DNA of 48,622 nt, taken from assembly GCA_014236755.1 (NCBI GenBank), contig JACCKY010000007.1:1-48622 (forward strand), written 5' to 3'. Source of the stretch: Candidatus Petromonas tenebris (GTDB lineage: Bacteria > Bacillota > Clostridia > Peptostreptococcales > Caminicellaceae). The number at the start of each line of letters is the position of its first letter. Position 1 is the first letter of the stretch. Under the pieces are notes generated by a model. The model was not told the origin of the DNA and made no database searches. It worked only from the letters and a program-made list of their open reading frames with translations. Made by a program: the position numbers and the translations under genes. Shown piece after piece: positions 9,470 to 18,315 of this stretch.

Positions 9470-10161
9470 TATTCTTCCAGTAATGCAACAGCTCTTATAG
9501 GAGAACCGGAGCCCCCCCTTATCTTTAATGGAAGACCTATGTATAAAAATCTCTTATTCACAACCTTATCTAAATTACATAGGTTTTCTGTATTAGTTAT
9601 GTGATATTCACCGCAGATTAAGTGTCCGGAAAAATCTAAATCCTTGGGATGGTCTATGGCTGGAGCGTCTACTCCTATATTTACTACTCCTTTTTCAGCC
9701 AGCCATTTGGCAGCCTCATAGCTAAGTCCCGTATACTCAGTTTGCCACTTATCAGTACCAAAATTTCTATCATAATGTGCTGTATAAAGTAAAACTATAT
9801 CCCCCTTCATAATTTCCTGACCTGATTTTTTTACAGCTTCCTCTAAATCTTTAGGTTCGATATAACGGTTTGAAGGTATATAGGATAAATCTATGCAGAT
9901 AGCACTTCCCCAAAAATACTCCATAGGCATTTTGTCTATAGTTGCTCCCGATGGATTATACTCCCATACTGCATCACTATGGGTTCCTCCATGCTCGCTT
10001 ATGAGAAGATTTCTTGCAGAAAACCCCAGTGTTTTACTACCCGTCTTTTGCATATTCTCTTCATGGGTCATATTCACCATTATAAATGTTGGTTGGTGCA
10101 TTGGAAATACTGACATACCCTGAAAAATTTCCTGAGAAAGATCAATAAGTCTTAAACCCAA
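9469..10161 (-). CDS. Cyclase-family metal-dependent hydrolase
   Basis: About 230 residues, with the HGGTHSDA form of the HxGTHxDxP metal motif seen in kynurenine formamidases, isatin hydrolases and related cyclase-family amidases. Members hydrolyse amide or lactam bonds using Mn or Zn. A TTG at 10161 is preferred because AGGGAGG lies seven bases upstream; the ATG at 10179 would precede that site. It is divergent from the microcompartment operon and shares its upstream region. A lactam-opening enzyme is exactly what the 4-imidazolone step of xanthine fermentation needs, so it is one candidate for imidazolonase. That is inference; another amidase role is equally open. Confidence 0.8.
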   Translation of the reverse strand: MGLRLIDLSQEIFQGMSVFPMHQPTFIMVNMTHEENMQKTGSKTLGFSARNLLISEHGGTHSDAVWEYNPSGATIDKMPMEYFWGSAICIDLSYIPSNRYIEPKDLEEAVKKSGQEIMKGDIVLLYTAHYDRNFGTDKWQTEYTGLSYEAAKWLAEKGVVNIGVDAPAIDHPKDLDFSGHLICGEYHITNTENLCNLDKVVNKRFLYIGLPLKIRGGSGSPIRAVALLEE

Positions 10162-10486
10162 TAAAATTCCTCCCTTCATCTTAAATGTATATATACATTT
10201 AAAGATTTTATTCTAAAAACCTTTGTAAAAACTACACAAAAATAGCCATGTTTCATTCTAAAAGTAAAATGGTATTCATAGGATTTATATAGAAGAATTT
10301 AATGTAAAATCCTTATGGAAAATATATAAAAACAAGCACAAAATCATTCTGAAAATATACTATTGTTCATAGAATCTATACAAAGGGCATTCTTGTCTTC
10401 TATAGAAAAAATATAAATGAGATAGAAAATAAAAAATATTTTTAAAATTTGGGCAAGTAAAAATTAAGCATGAGGAGGGTATGTCT
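10162..10486. promoter_or_regulatory. Divergent intergenic control region of the purine operon
   Basis: A 325-base AT-rich gap separates the divergent cyclase gene from the 14-gene operon and must hold both promoters. Short motifs recur: TTCATTCT (10252), ATTCATAG (10273), ATCATTCT (10342), TTCATAGA (10367) and GCATTCTTG (10388). They could be binding sites for the PucR-type protein. I see no clear -35/-10 pair, riboswitch or ORF in it. Confidence 0.4.
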
Positions 10487-11395
10487 ATGTCTGATGAAAA
10501 AAAGTATATTTTAGCCGTTCCAAACTTTAGTGAGGGAAGGCGAAAGGAAGTGATAGAAGCCGTAGTTAATCAGGTTAGAGATGTGGAAGGTGTAAAACTT
10601 GTAAGCTATGAACCAGAACATGATTTTAATAGAACTGTTATAACCGTGATTGGTGAACCTGAACCACTTAAGAAAGCCCTTATAGACATGGCAGGTAAAA
10701 GCTATGAGCTTATAAATATGGAGGAGCACTCAGGCACTCATCCAAGGATTGGAGCACAGGATACTATACCGGTTTTCCCTTTTAAAAACATTACTATAGA
10801 AGAATGTAAAGAGTTCATTGAAGAGTTGGCAGAGGAATTATATGCAAAGTATGAAGTACCAATTTACTTTTCAGGGATAAACGCAAGGTGTGAAGAGAGA
10901 AAAGCTTTGTCCTTTATTAGAAAGGGACAGTATGAAGGATTAAAAAAGGTTGCCCATACAGAAGAAAGAAAGCCCGATATAGGACCAGCTGCCCTTCATC
11001 CTACAGCAGGAGCTACAATTTTAAGTGCCGATTACGAAGGACTTACAGCTTATAATATTTTTTTAGATACGGAAAACCTTGAAATTGCAAAAAAGATAGC
11101 AAAGGCAGTGAGAGGACCAAGCGGTGGTTTTTCAACTGTTAGGTCTGTAGGAATTAAATTCCCTGAAAGGGAAGGCGTAGTAGTATCTATGAATATGTTT
11201 GACTGTGGAAAGACTCCTCTGTACAGGACATTTAACTTTGTTAAGCAGGAGGCTGCAAGATACGGTATAGCAGTTACGGGATCAGAAATTGTTGGACCAG
11301 TTAAACTCGATTATCTACTTAATTCTTTAGAATATTTTCTGGGGTTAGAAGGCTTTGATAAAAGACAAATATTAGAAACCCATTTGATAGATTAG
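10487..11395 (+). CDS. ftcD: Formimidoyltransferase (glutamate/glycine formimidoyltransferase)
   Basis: About 302 residues covering only the two formiminotransferase subdomains of FTCD; the cyclodeaminase half is absent. Recognisable segments are the N-terminal VPNFSEGRRKEVIEAV, EHSGTHPRIGAQDTIPVFP and IGPAALHPTAGATI. The family transfers a formimino group from formiminoglutamate to tetrahydrofolate. In purine-fermenting clostridia the donor is formiminoglycine, and with no histidine-degradation gene nearby that donor is favoured here (inference). The ATG at 10487 is chosen over 10481 because GAGGAGGG is seven bases from it. First gene of the operon, 66 bases before fhs. Confidence 0.9.
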   Translation: MSDEKKYILAVPNFSEGRRKEVIEAVVNQVRDVEGVKLVSYEPEHDFNRTVITVIGEPEPLKKALIDMAGKSYELINMEEHSGTHPRIGAQDTIPVFPFKNITIEECKEFIEELAEELYAKYEVPIYFSGINARCEERKALSFIRKGQYEGLKKVAHTEERKPDIGPAALHPTAGATILSADYEGLTAYNIFLDTENLEIAKKIAKAVRGPSGGFSTVRSVGIKFPEREGVVVSMNMFDCGKTPLYRTFNFVKQEAARYGIAVTGSEIVGPVKLDYLLNSLEYFLGLEGFDKRQILETHLID

Positions 11396-11461
11396 AAAAA
11401 ATTTATGGATAACAACCAAGTCACATTTTAGAAATTATACATAGGTGAAAGGAGTGCTTTA

Positions 11462-13132
11462 ATGAAGACAGATGTTCAAATAGCCCAAGAGGCTAAGATG
11501 CTTCCTATAGTAGAAATTGGAGAGAGGTTGGGACTTGATGAAGATGAGTTAGAACTTTATGGAAAATATAAGGCAAAGATTTCACTGGATGCATACAAAA
11601 GACTTGAGGGTAGAGAAGATGGTAAACTCATATTAGTTACGGCTATAAATCCTACTTCAGCAGGAGAAGGTAAAACTACTACAAATGTAGGTTTAAGCAT
11701 GGGACTAAATAAGATTGGTAAAAAGGCCATAACTACCCTAAGGGAACCTTCCTTGGGTCCATGCTTTGGCGTCAAGGGGGGAGCAGCCGGTGGAGGATAT
11801 GCACAGGTAGTCCCAATGGATGATATCAATCTCCATTTTACGGGAGATATTCATGCAATAACTACAGCTAATAATCTTCTGGCAGCCCTCATAGATAACC
11901 ATATACATCAAGGTAATAACTTGAACCTCGACCCAAGAAGAATAACCTGGAAAAGGGCTCTAGATATGAACGACAGAGCATTAAGAGATATCGTTATAGG
12001 GTTAGGTGGTCGAGGCAATGGTGTACCTAGACAGGATGGATTTGATATTTCAGTTGCGTCGGAGATAATGGCAATACTTTGTCTTGCTACCAATATGGAT
12101 GATTTGAAAAGTAGACTTTCAAAAATGATTGTTGGATATACCTATGACAATGAACCCGTTACAGCAGGTCAATTGGATGCCACAGGAGCTTTAGCTCTGC
12201 TTCTAAAGGATGCTATAAAGCCAAATTTAGTTCAAACCTTAGAAAATACTCCTGCAATTATCCATGGAGGGCCCTTTGCAAATATAGCTCATGGATGTAA
12301 TTCAGTGATGGCGACAAAGACGGCACTGAAACTAGCTGATTATGTAGTAACAGAAGCTGGATTTGGAGCAGACCTAGGGGCAGAAAAGTTCTTTAATATT
12401 AAGTGTAGATATGCAGGATTAAAACCGAATGCCGTTGTGATAGTAGCCACAGTTAGAGCCCTCAAAAACCATGGTGGAGTATCTAAGGCTGAATTATCTC
12501 AGGAAAATATGGAGGCTCTAGCTAAAGGATTTGAAAATCTTGAGAAGCAGATAGAAAATGTTTCCAAGTTTGGGGTTCCTTCAGTTGTGGCATTAAATAG
12601 ATTTCCTACAGATACGGAAAAAGAATTGGAATTTGTGCAGGAAAGATGTAAGGAACTAGGAGTAAATGTAGTTCTATCAGAAGTATGGGCAAAGGGTGGT
12701 GAAGGTGGAACAGAGCTGGCAGAAAAGGTAGTAGAACTTGCTGAAGACAGGAAGTCAGGCTATAAGCCCCTTTACGACCTCGATCTGACAATAAAAGAAA
12801 AAATCGAAACAATAGCTAAGGAAATATATGGGGCAGAGGGAGTAGAATTTACTGTTAAAGCATTAAAGGAAATAGCTAAATATGAAAAAATAGGACTCGA
12901 TAAGCTGCCGATATGTATGGCAAAAACTCAATATTCTCTATCGGATAATCCTAAACTTTTAGGAAGACCTAAGGAATTTAAAATTACTGTAAGTGCCGTG
13001 AGAGCTTCAGCTGGAGCAGGTTTCCTCGTAGCCCTTACGGGAGACATAATGACTATGCCTGGTCTACCGAGGATACCGGCAGCAAATAAAATGGATATTT
13101 TAGAGGATGGAGAGATTATTGGGTTATTCTAA
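11462..13132 (+). CDS. fhs: Formate-tetrahydrofolate ligase
   Basis: A 556-residue enzyme interconverting formate, THF and ATP with 10-formyl-THF, ADP and phosphate. The P-loop [15 protein letters not shown] is near residues 62-76, and [20 protein letters not shown] and the C-terminal [12 protein letters not shown] are intact. The length is exactly typical. It follows the formimidoyltransferase in one transcript. The known purinolytic pathway runs this enzyme in reverse to make ATP from the C1 unit released as formate, so its placement here points to energy conservation. Needed between the two genes is a formimidoyl-THF cyclodeaminase, not present in the window. Confidence 0.96.
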   Translation: MKTDVQIAQEAKMLPIVEIGERLGLDEDELELYGKYKAKISLDAYKRLEGREDGKLILVTAINPTSAGEGKTTTNVGLSMGLNKIGKKAITTLREPSLGPCFGVKGGAAGGGYAQVVPMDDINLHFTGDIHAITTANNLLAALIDNHIHQGNNLNLDPRRITWKRALDMNDRALRDIVIGLGGRGNGVPRQDGFDISVASEIMAILCLATNMDDLKSRLSKMIVGYTYDNEPVTAGQLDATGALALLLKDAIKPNLVQTLENTPAIIHGGPFANIAHGCNSVMATKTALKLADYVVTEAGFGADLGAEKFFNIKCRYAGLKPNAVVIVATVRALKNHGGVSKAELSQENMEALAKGFENLEKQIENVSKFGVPSVVALNRFPTDTEKELEFVQERCKELGVNVVLSEVWAKGGEGGTELAEKVVELAEDRKSGYKPLYDLDLTIKEKIETIAKEIYGAEGVEFTVKALKEIAKYEKIGLDKLPICMAKTQYSLSDNPKLLGRPKEFKITVSAVRASAGAGFLVALTGDIMTMPGLPRIPAANKMDILEDGEIIGLF

Positions 13133-13189
13133 CAAATGCGTCAAAGACGCCTTTGCATATTCTTAATTAAATTAGAGGAGGATTTATTT

Positions 13190-14605
13190 ATGACTTATGA
13201 TGTAATTATCAAAAATGCACGTATTCCTCAGGGAGATAACACAGTACTTACAAATATTTTAGTAAAAGATGAAAAAATCTCAGGTTTTACATTAGATGTA
13301 GAGGGATTAGATGCAAAGGAAATTATAGATGCTCAGGGACATCTTACTTTACCGGGATGCATAGACTCTCATACCCATATTAATGACCCGGGATTTACCC
13401 ATAGAGAAAACTTCTTAACAGGAACGTCTGCCGCAGCGAGCGGTGGAGTTACAACTATCGTAGATATGCCTTGCTGCTCTGTACCATCAGTGAGAAGCGT
13501 TGAAAATTTAGAACATAAACTGAATGCCATAAAGAATAAAGCCATAATCGATTATGGAATGTGGGGAGGAGTTACAGGCGAGGATGTAAGAGAAGGTTGG
13601 CTTCACAATGTAAAGGAACAGGCTGATTATGGAGTGCTTGCCTTCAAGGTTTATATGACTCCTTCAGTTCCTACTTATCCAAGAGTAACGGATCCAGAAA
13701 TGCTCGAGGCTTTTAGAGCAGTTGCTGAAACGGGTCTTCCTATAGGAATCCATGCAGAAAACTTTGCTATGTGTGATTTTTATGTTAAGAAGTTTCAAGA
13801 GGAAGGAAGAATGGACGGTCCAGCATGGGCTGAGGCAAGAATGCCTTTAGCTGAAAAGGTGGCTATAGAGCTTGGCATAAGCTTTGCAGAAGAAACAGGG
13901 GCAAGACTTCATATAGTTCACATGAGTACTGGCGTGGGAGCTAAATTGATTGGAGAAGCTAAGAAGAAGGGATTAGATGTCACAGCTGAAACTTGTCCCC
14001 ATTATCTCACATTGAACTATCAGGAAGCCATGACGGAGTTTAAACAGTTTGCTAAGATAGCTCCACCATTGAGAAGTAAAGAGGATAATGAAGAACATTG
14101 GAAAGCCCTTGCCGATGGAAGAATAGATTTCGTTGCAACGGATCATGCCCCCTATGAGATTCCTACAGAGAAAGAAGCAGAAGGAATGAATATATGGACT
14201 GCATTTCCAGGTATTCCGGGAGTGGAAACCATGGTGCCTATATTAGTAAGTGAAGGTTATAACAAAGGAAGAATATCTTTAAGCAGATTGGTTGAAGTTT
14301 TATGTACAAATCCTGCCAAACACTACGGACTATACCCTAAAAAGGGTTCTATGCATATAGGCTCAGATGCTGACTTTACAATAATAGATCTTGATAAGGA
14401 ATGGACCATTGATAAGGATAAAATGTACACAATGGCTAAGTATACTCCGTTCCATGGATACAAATTAAAGGGTAAACCTGTTAAGACAATTGTTAGAGGC
14501 AAACTCGTTTACGATGATAATTTAGGCATAGTTGGTCAGGAAGGATATGGACAGTTTGTAAGAAGACAAAGTATTCAAAAGCTCGACAAGGTTATTAAGT
14601 ATTAG
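13190..14605 (+). CDS. Allantoinase/dihydroorotase-family ring hydrolase (candidate xanthine amidohydrolase)
   Basis: A 471-residue cyclic amidohydrolase with a binuclear metal site: His61 and His63 (DSHTHINDPG), the carboxylated lysine Lys153 (AFKVYM), histidines in IGIHAENFA and LHIVHMSTG, and Asp318 (FVATDHAPY). It is closest in look to allantoinases. ATG 13190 is used, eight bases after AGAGGAGG; an in-frame upstream extension lacks a site. No allantoin-forming gene is near. The surrounding genes fit xanthine fermentation, where the first step hydrolyses xanthine to 4-ureido-5-imidazolecarboxylate, a cyclic amide opening of this type. That assignment is inference; allantoinase or hydantoinase remains possible. 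A roughly 30-residue C-terminal tail ending in RRQSIQKLDKVIKY could be a targeting helix. Confidence 0.85.
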   Translation: MTYDVIIKNARIPQGDNTVLTNILVKDEKISGFTLDVEGLDAKEIIDAQGHLTLPGCIDSHTHINDPGFTHRENFLTGTSAAASGGVTTIVDMPCCSVPSVRSVENLEHKLNAIKNKAIIDYGMWGGVTGEDVREGWLHNVKEQADYGVLAFKVYMTPSVPTYPRVTDPEMLEAFRAVAETGLPIGIHAENFAMCDFYVKKFQEEGRMDGPAWAEARMPLAEKVAIELGISFAEETGARLHIVHMSTGVGAKLIGEAKKKGLDVTAETCPHYLTLNYQEAMTEFKQFAKIAPPLRSKEDNEEHWKALADGRIDFVATDHAPYEIPTEKEAEGMNIWTAFPGIPGVETMVPILVSEGYNKGRISLSRLVEVLCTNPAKHYGLYPKKGSMHIGSDADFTIIDLDKEWTIDKDKMYTMAKYTPFHGYKLKGKPVKTIVRGKLVYDDNLGIVGQEGYGQFVRRQSIQKLDKVIKY

Positions 14606-14652
14606 TAAGGCGATTACAGATGAATTTAAAATTATATTGAGGAGGATTTTTT

Positions 14653-15255
14653 ATGCCACGACATGCCATTGTGATAATAGATATGCTTAATGATTTTGTA
14701 GGAGAAAAGGCTCCCTTAAGATGTCCAGGGGCCGATGGGATAGTTCCTAATCTTCAAAGGTTAATAGAGTGGGTAAGGCAGAGAGAAGACGATGATATCC
14801 ATCTGGTTTACATTCAGGAAGCCCATAGGAAAAACGACGCTGACTTTAGAGTTAGGCCTGTACACGCAGTAAAGGGAACCTGGGGATCTGATTTTATTGA
14901 GGAACTTTATCCACAGGAGGATGAATATATAGTTCAAAAGAGAAGACACAGCGGATTTGCTTACACTGACTTAGATCTTTATTTAAGAGAAGAAAATATT
15001 GATACAGTTGTAGTTACGGGCGTATGGACAAACGTGTGCGTAAGGAGCACTGCATCCGATGCTCTATATCATGCATATAAGGTTATTACCTTAAGTGATG
15101 GTTGTGCTTCGAAAACTGAAGAAATGCACGAGTACGGCTTAAAGGATTTAAGCATATTTACAAAGGTAATGACTATAGATGAATATATTAATGCATGGGA
15201 AAATGGAGAAGACCCATGGATTGGTGGAGGAGATAGAGAAAATAAAGTTGAATAG
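14653..15255 (+). CDS. Isochorismatase-family cysteine hydrolase (candidate ureidoimidazole-carboxylate amidohydrolase)
   Basis: A 200-residue hydrolase with the family triad: Asp10 (IIDMLNDF), Lys96 (VQKRRHSGF) and nucleophile Cys129 (GVWTNVCVRSTASDA). Relatives include nicotinamidase, N-carbamoylsarcosine amidase and ureidoacrylate hydrolase, the last two removing a carbamoyl group as ammonia and CO2. That is the chemistry required to turn 4-ureido-5-imidazolecarboxylate into the 4-amino compound, the step after xanthine opening, and the gene directly follows the ring hydrolase and precedes the decarboxylase pair. The family is certain; the substrate is inferred from order and chemistry. 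Confidence 0.87.
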   Translation: MPRHAIVIIDMLNDFVGEKAPLRCPGADGIVPNLQRLIEWVRQREDDDIHLVYIQEAHRKNDADFRVRPVHAVKGTWGSDFIEELYPQEDEYIVQKRRHSGFAYTDLDLYLREENIDTVVVTGVWTNVCVRSTASDALYHAYKVITLSDGCASKTEEMHEYGLKDLSIFTKVMTIDEYINAWENGEDPWIGGGDRENKVE

Positions 15256-15270
15256 ATGAGGATTGATACT

Positions 15271-15828
15271 ATGAGAATAGTAGTTGGTATGACGGGAGGT
15301 AGCTGCTCACTATATGGAGTGGCCCTCCTTAAGGCACTTGAACAGCTTGATATTGAAACACACCTTGTGGTATCTAGGATGGGACGATATGTTGCTAAAC
15401 ATGAATGTGATATGGATCTGGATGAACTTAAAACTATGGCAGCCTATTTCTATGAGATAGATGATTTGGCAGCTCCGGTGGCAAGTGGGTCCTTTAAAAC
15501 AGATGGAATGATTATTATCCCTTGTTCCATGAATACCTTGGGCGCAATTGCAAGCGGACTAAGTATAAACCTTATTCACAGGGCTGCTGATGTAACTATA
15601 AAAGAAGGAAGAAGACTAGTTTTAGTTCCCAGAGAAACACCCTTAAATGTAATACATCTTGAAAATATGCTTAGGCTTGCTAAGGCAGGTGTTAGGATAC
15701 TCCCAGCTGCACCGGGATTTTATCATAAGCCTCAGACTATAGGAGATTTAGTGAATATAATGGTGGGGAGGGCCCTAGACCAACTGGGAGTAGATAATGA
15801 TTTATTCAATAGATGGGGGAAAAAGTAG
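15271..15828 (+). CDS. ubiX: UbiX-like flavin prenyltransferase
   Basis: About 185 residues, opening MRIVVGMTGGSCSLYG and containing PCSMNTLGAIASGLSINLIHRAADV and VLVPRETPLNVIHL, all standard for UbiX/Pad1. It prenylates FMN to supply the cofactor of UbiD-type decarboxylases. The ATG at 15271 is chosen because it gives the normal family N-terminus with GAGG upstream; the earlier ATG at 15256 abuts the previous stop. The next gene is the matching UbiD, so this is a dedicated cofactor-enzyme pair inside a purine operon, not part of quinone synthesis. Confidence 0.93.
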   Translation: MRIVVGMTGGSCSLYGVALLKALEQLDIETHLVVSRMGRYVAKHECDMDLDELKTMAAYFYEIDDLAAPVASGSFKTDGMIIIPCSMNTLGAIASGLSINLIHRAADVTIKEGRRLVLVPRETPLNVIHLENMLRLAKAGVRILPAAPGFYHKPQTIGDLVNIMVGRALDQLGVDNDLFNRWGKK

Positions 15829-15867
15829 TTTACAGGTTGCGGATAATGGGCTATAGGGGATGATGAA

Positions 15868-17217
15868 ATGGAAAGACAGATGTTAAGGGCTGTGATGGAA
15901 AAGTTAATGGAAGCGGATCGGATTTTAGTTTGCGATAAATCGGTTGACCCAAAATTTGAACTTGGAGCGGTATTGAAGTATTTTAAAAATAAAAAGCCTG
16001 TATTATTCAATAATGTTAAGGGAAGTAATGTGCCTGTAATTGGGGGAATGTTTGGAGATAGGGAAATATTTTATAGGATGCTGAAGATAAGCCATGAAGA
16101 GCGTATATTTAAATTTATGGATGCGGTAGCAAATCCTAAGCCTGCAAAACTCCTTGATAAGGGTCCCATAAAGGAGAATATAATAACGAGAAACATAGAT
16201 ATTACCAGAATGTTTCCCATACCTACCTTTCATGAAAAGGATTCATCCAGCTTTATAACAGCAGGTATTGTGGTCATAAAAGACCCTGAAACGGGAAAAA
16301 GATATACTGCCGTAAGAAGGCTGCAGGTAAATGGAAGGGACAGATTGAATATATTAGTTGCGTCTCCTATGTTGAAAAATCAAATCGAAAGACTAAGGGA
16401 GAGAAAGAAAGATTTAGAGGTGGCCGTTATATTAGGTTATGATTATAGATTTCTTTTAGCATCACAATTTAGCAGTGAACTTTATGGAGTAGACAAGTAT
16501 GAGATAGATAGTGCCTTAAGGGGAGAGCCCTTAGAACTAGTAAAATGTCAAAGTGTTGATCTGGAAGTGCCGGCCTATGCTGAGATAGTAATGGAGGGAG
16601 TTATACCTTATAACAAATTGAAAACAGAGGGTCCCTTTGGAGAACTGATGGGATATTACGGAGGAGTAGCTGATCATCCTACAATAGAAATAAAGACAGT
16701 AATGCATAGAAAGGATCCAATTTTACAAGTGTCTTTCCCCTGTAGAGAAGAACATCTTTCAAATGGATTAGTGAGGGAAATGGAACTATATATGCATGTA
16801 AACAAATTTGCAGAGATAAAGGATGTAAACGTAACTATAGGTGGAGGGTGCAGATTTCACGGTATTGTCTCAATTAATAAAAAGCTTGAAGGAGAGCCTA
16901 AAAGTGTACTGATAGGTGCATTGGGAAGCAGCAAAGATATTAAGCATGTCATAGTTGTAGATAAAGATGTGGATATATTTGATGGAGACGATGTAGAGGG
17001 AGTCCTTGCCACTAGAGTGCAGGGCTCAAAGGATATAGTGATTGTACCTAGTGCCTTAGGATCGGGACTGGACCCTTCCCATAATATACAGGAGGTTACG
17101 GACAAGATAGGCATTGATGCAACAAAACCTATTGGAGAAGAAGGCGTAAAATTTGAAAAGGCAAGGATACCTGGATATGAAAATATCGATATTGAAAAAT
17201 ATTTCCCCAATTTTTAG
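15868..17217 (+). CDS. UbiD-family prenyl-FMN decarboxylase (candidate 4-amino-5-imidazolecarboxylate decarboxylase)
   Basis: A 449-residue UbiD-fold protein with the conserved cofactor-region arginines (YTAVRRLQVNGRDRLNI) and the acidic EGPFGELMGYYGG segment that holds the catalytic glutamate. Known members decarboxylate unsaturated or aromatic acids by prenyl-FMN chemistry. In the classical clostridial pathway 4-amino-5-imidazolecarboxylate is decarboxylated to 4-aminoimidazole, and this is the only decarboxylase in the operon. It lies between the upstream hydrolases and the shell genes, 18 bases before the first BMC-H. No UbiD with this purine-derived substrate is known to me, so the activity is a prediction. 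Confidence 0.9.
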   Translation: MERQMLRAVMEKLMEADRILVCDKSVDPKFELGAVLKYFKNKKPVLFNNVKGSNVPVIGGMFGDREIFYRMLKISHEERIFKFMDAVANPKPAKLLDKGPIKENIITRNIDITRMFPIPTFHEKDSSSFITAGIVVIKDPETGKRYTAVRRLQVNGRDRLNILVASPMLKNQIERLRERKKDLEVAVILGYDYRFLLASQFSSELYGVDKYEIDSALRGEPLELVKCQSVDLEVPAYAEIVMEGVIPYNKLKTEGPFGELMGYYGGVADHPTIEIKTVMHRKDPILQVSFPCREEHLSNGLVREMELYMHVNKFAEIKDVNVTIGGGCRFHGIVSINKKLEGEPKSVLIGALGSSKDIKHVIVVDKDVDIFDGDDVEGVLATRVQGSKDIVIVPSALGSGLDPSHNIQEVTDKIGIDATKPIGEEGVKFEKARIPGYENIDIEKYFPNF

Positions 17218-17235
17218 AGGTAAGGAGGGGAGGAA

Positions 17236-17502
17236 ATGAGGCAGGCTATAGGTTTTTTTGAAGTAAGAAGTATGGTTGCTGCCATAGAAGCTGCGGATAC
17301 AATGCTCAAGGCTGCTGATGTAAAGATAAAGGATTTCAATTTAGTTGGTTCCGGAGTTATTTCCGTTGTCATTGAAGGCGAAGTAGCTGCTGTAAAGGCT
17401 GCCATTGAAAGTGCTGAGGTAACTGCAGGTAAGATGGCTGAGATAATATCAATAAATGTAATTCCAAGACCAAATGAGGAAGTAGATGGACTATTTGGCT
17501 AA
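17236..17502 (+). CDS. Bacterial microcompartment hexameric shell protein (BMC-H) 1
   Basis: An 88-residue single BMC domain: RQAIGFFEVRSMVAAIEAAD at the start, a VGSGVIS pore-loop region, VKAAIESA and a VIPRPNEEV ending. Such proteins form hexamers that tile the facets of polyhedral compartments. The start is preceded by GGGGAGGA. It is the first of three BMC-H genes in this operon, directly after ubiD. Its pore loop differs from those of copies 2 and 3, so its channel may pass different metabolites. Confidence 0.95.
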   Translation: MRQAIGFFEVRSMVAAIEAADTMLKAADVKIKDFNLVGSGVISVVIEGEVAAVKAAIESAEVTAGKMAEIISINVIPRPNEEVDGLFG

Positions 17503-17517
17503 TAATGGGGTGTTAAT

Positions 17518-17877
17518 ATGAGTAATCAGCTGACTAAAGTTATTATGGAGAGCATTATAGATAGATGTTCAAATACTAGCAAAAATAACGATAGAGTAAA
17601 CCTTAAAAATAATGAGGAAGATATCATAAGGAATATAATTCATAAGGAAACTAAAATAGAGTTTAAAAAAGAAACACCACAAGATACCAAAGTTACAGCA
17701 GGAAAAGAGCCTAGAAACTATGTCACACTGGATGAACTTTTTTCAAAATATAAAAAGTCAGATGAAAAGCTAGAAACAAAAGCTAAACAGGATTATTCAA
17801 GTAAAGGAACAAAGAAAGTTAAACTCGATGATATAGTTCCAAAGGTTTCCTTAGCGTCAATTGGAAAGAAAAGATAA
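17518..17877 (+). CDS. Unknown lysine-rich protein in the microcompartment operon (119 aa)
   Basis: No family recognised. The protein begins MSNQLTKVIMESIIDRC, which could form a short amphipathic helix. About 90 residues of charged, low-complexity, probably disordered sequence follow (many K, E, D, N), with a LDELFSKYKKSD patch near 72 and a basic C-terminus. It sits 15 bases after BMC-H 1 and 20 before BMC-H 2, in step with both. A similar MSN-plus-helix opening occurs in the flavoprotein at 18659. Position and composition suggest a cargo adaptor or scaffold that ties enzymes to the shell, as disordered proteins do in carboxysomes; this is a hypothesis. Confidence 0.75.
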   Translation: MSNQLTKVIMESIIDRCSNTSKNNDRVNLKNNEEDIIRNIIHKETKIEFKKETPQDTKVTAGKEPRNYVTLDELFSKYKKSDEKLETKAKQDYSSKGTKKVKLDDIVPKVSLASIGKKR

Positions 17878-17897
17878 AAGCATTGGAGGTGTAAGCC

Positions 17898-18263
17898 TTG
17901 TTAAATGCAGCACTTGGACTTATTGAAACAGTAGGATTATCAGCGGCTGCAGCTGCCCTTGATGCTGCTGCAGATACTGCAGACGTAAAGCTTGTGGGTT
18001 ATGAGAAGGTTATAGGGGCTGGGAAATCTGTAAGTGTAACTATAAATCTAGCCGGGGATGTGGCAGCTGTTAGAGCGGCGGTAGATTCAGGAGTAATTGC
18101 TGCTAATAAAGTAGGAAGAGTTTTATCATCCAGGGTGATACCAAGACCTCACAGTGATGTTCAAAAGTTAATAGATCAGTTTAACAAAAATATTAAGAAG
18201 TCTCAAAATGAAGAAGATAGAAACAGGACAGACAAAGTAGAAAAAGAAGCAGAATTAGAGTAG
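17898..18263 (+). CDS. Bacterial microcompartment hexameric shell protein (BMC-H) 2, with C-terminal tail
   Basis: A 121-residue protein: a BMC domain (about 1-92, with LNAALGLIETVGLSAAAAAL, an IGAGKSVSV pore region and VIPRPHSDVQKLI) followed by a roughly 30-residue charged tail rich in K, E, N and D. The tail is absent from the other two copies and could face the lumen or bind cargo. The TTG start is supported by TTGGAGGTG seven bases upstream. Confidence 0.94.
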   Translation: MLNAALGLIETVGLSAAAAALDAAADTADVKLVGYEKVIGAGKSVSVTINLAGDVAAVRAAVDSGVIAANKVGRVLSSRVIPRPHSDVQKLIDQFNKNIKKSQNEEDRNRTDKVEKEAELE

Positions 18264-18315
18264 AAGGAAACCTTAAAATCTCTATTATATTTATTTAAAA
18301 AAGGAGGATATCAAC

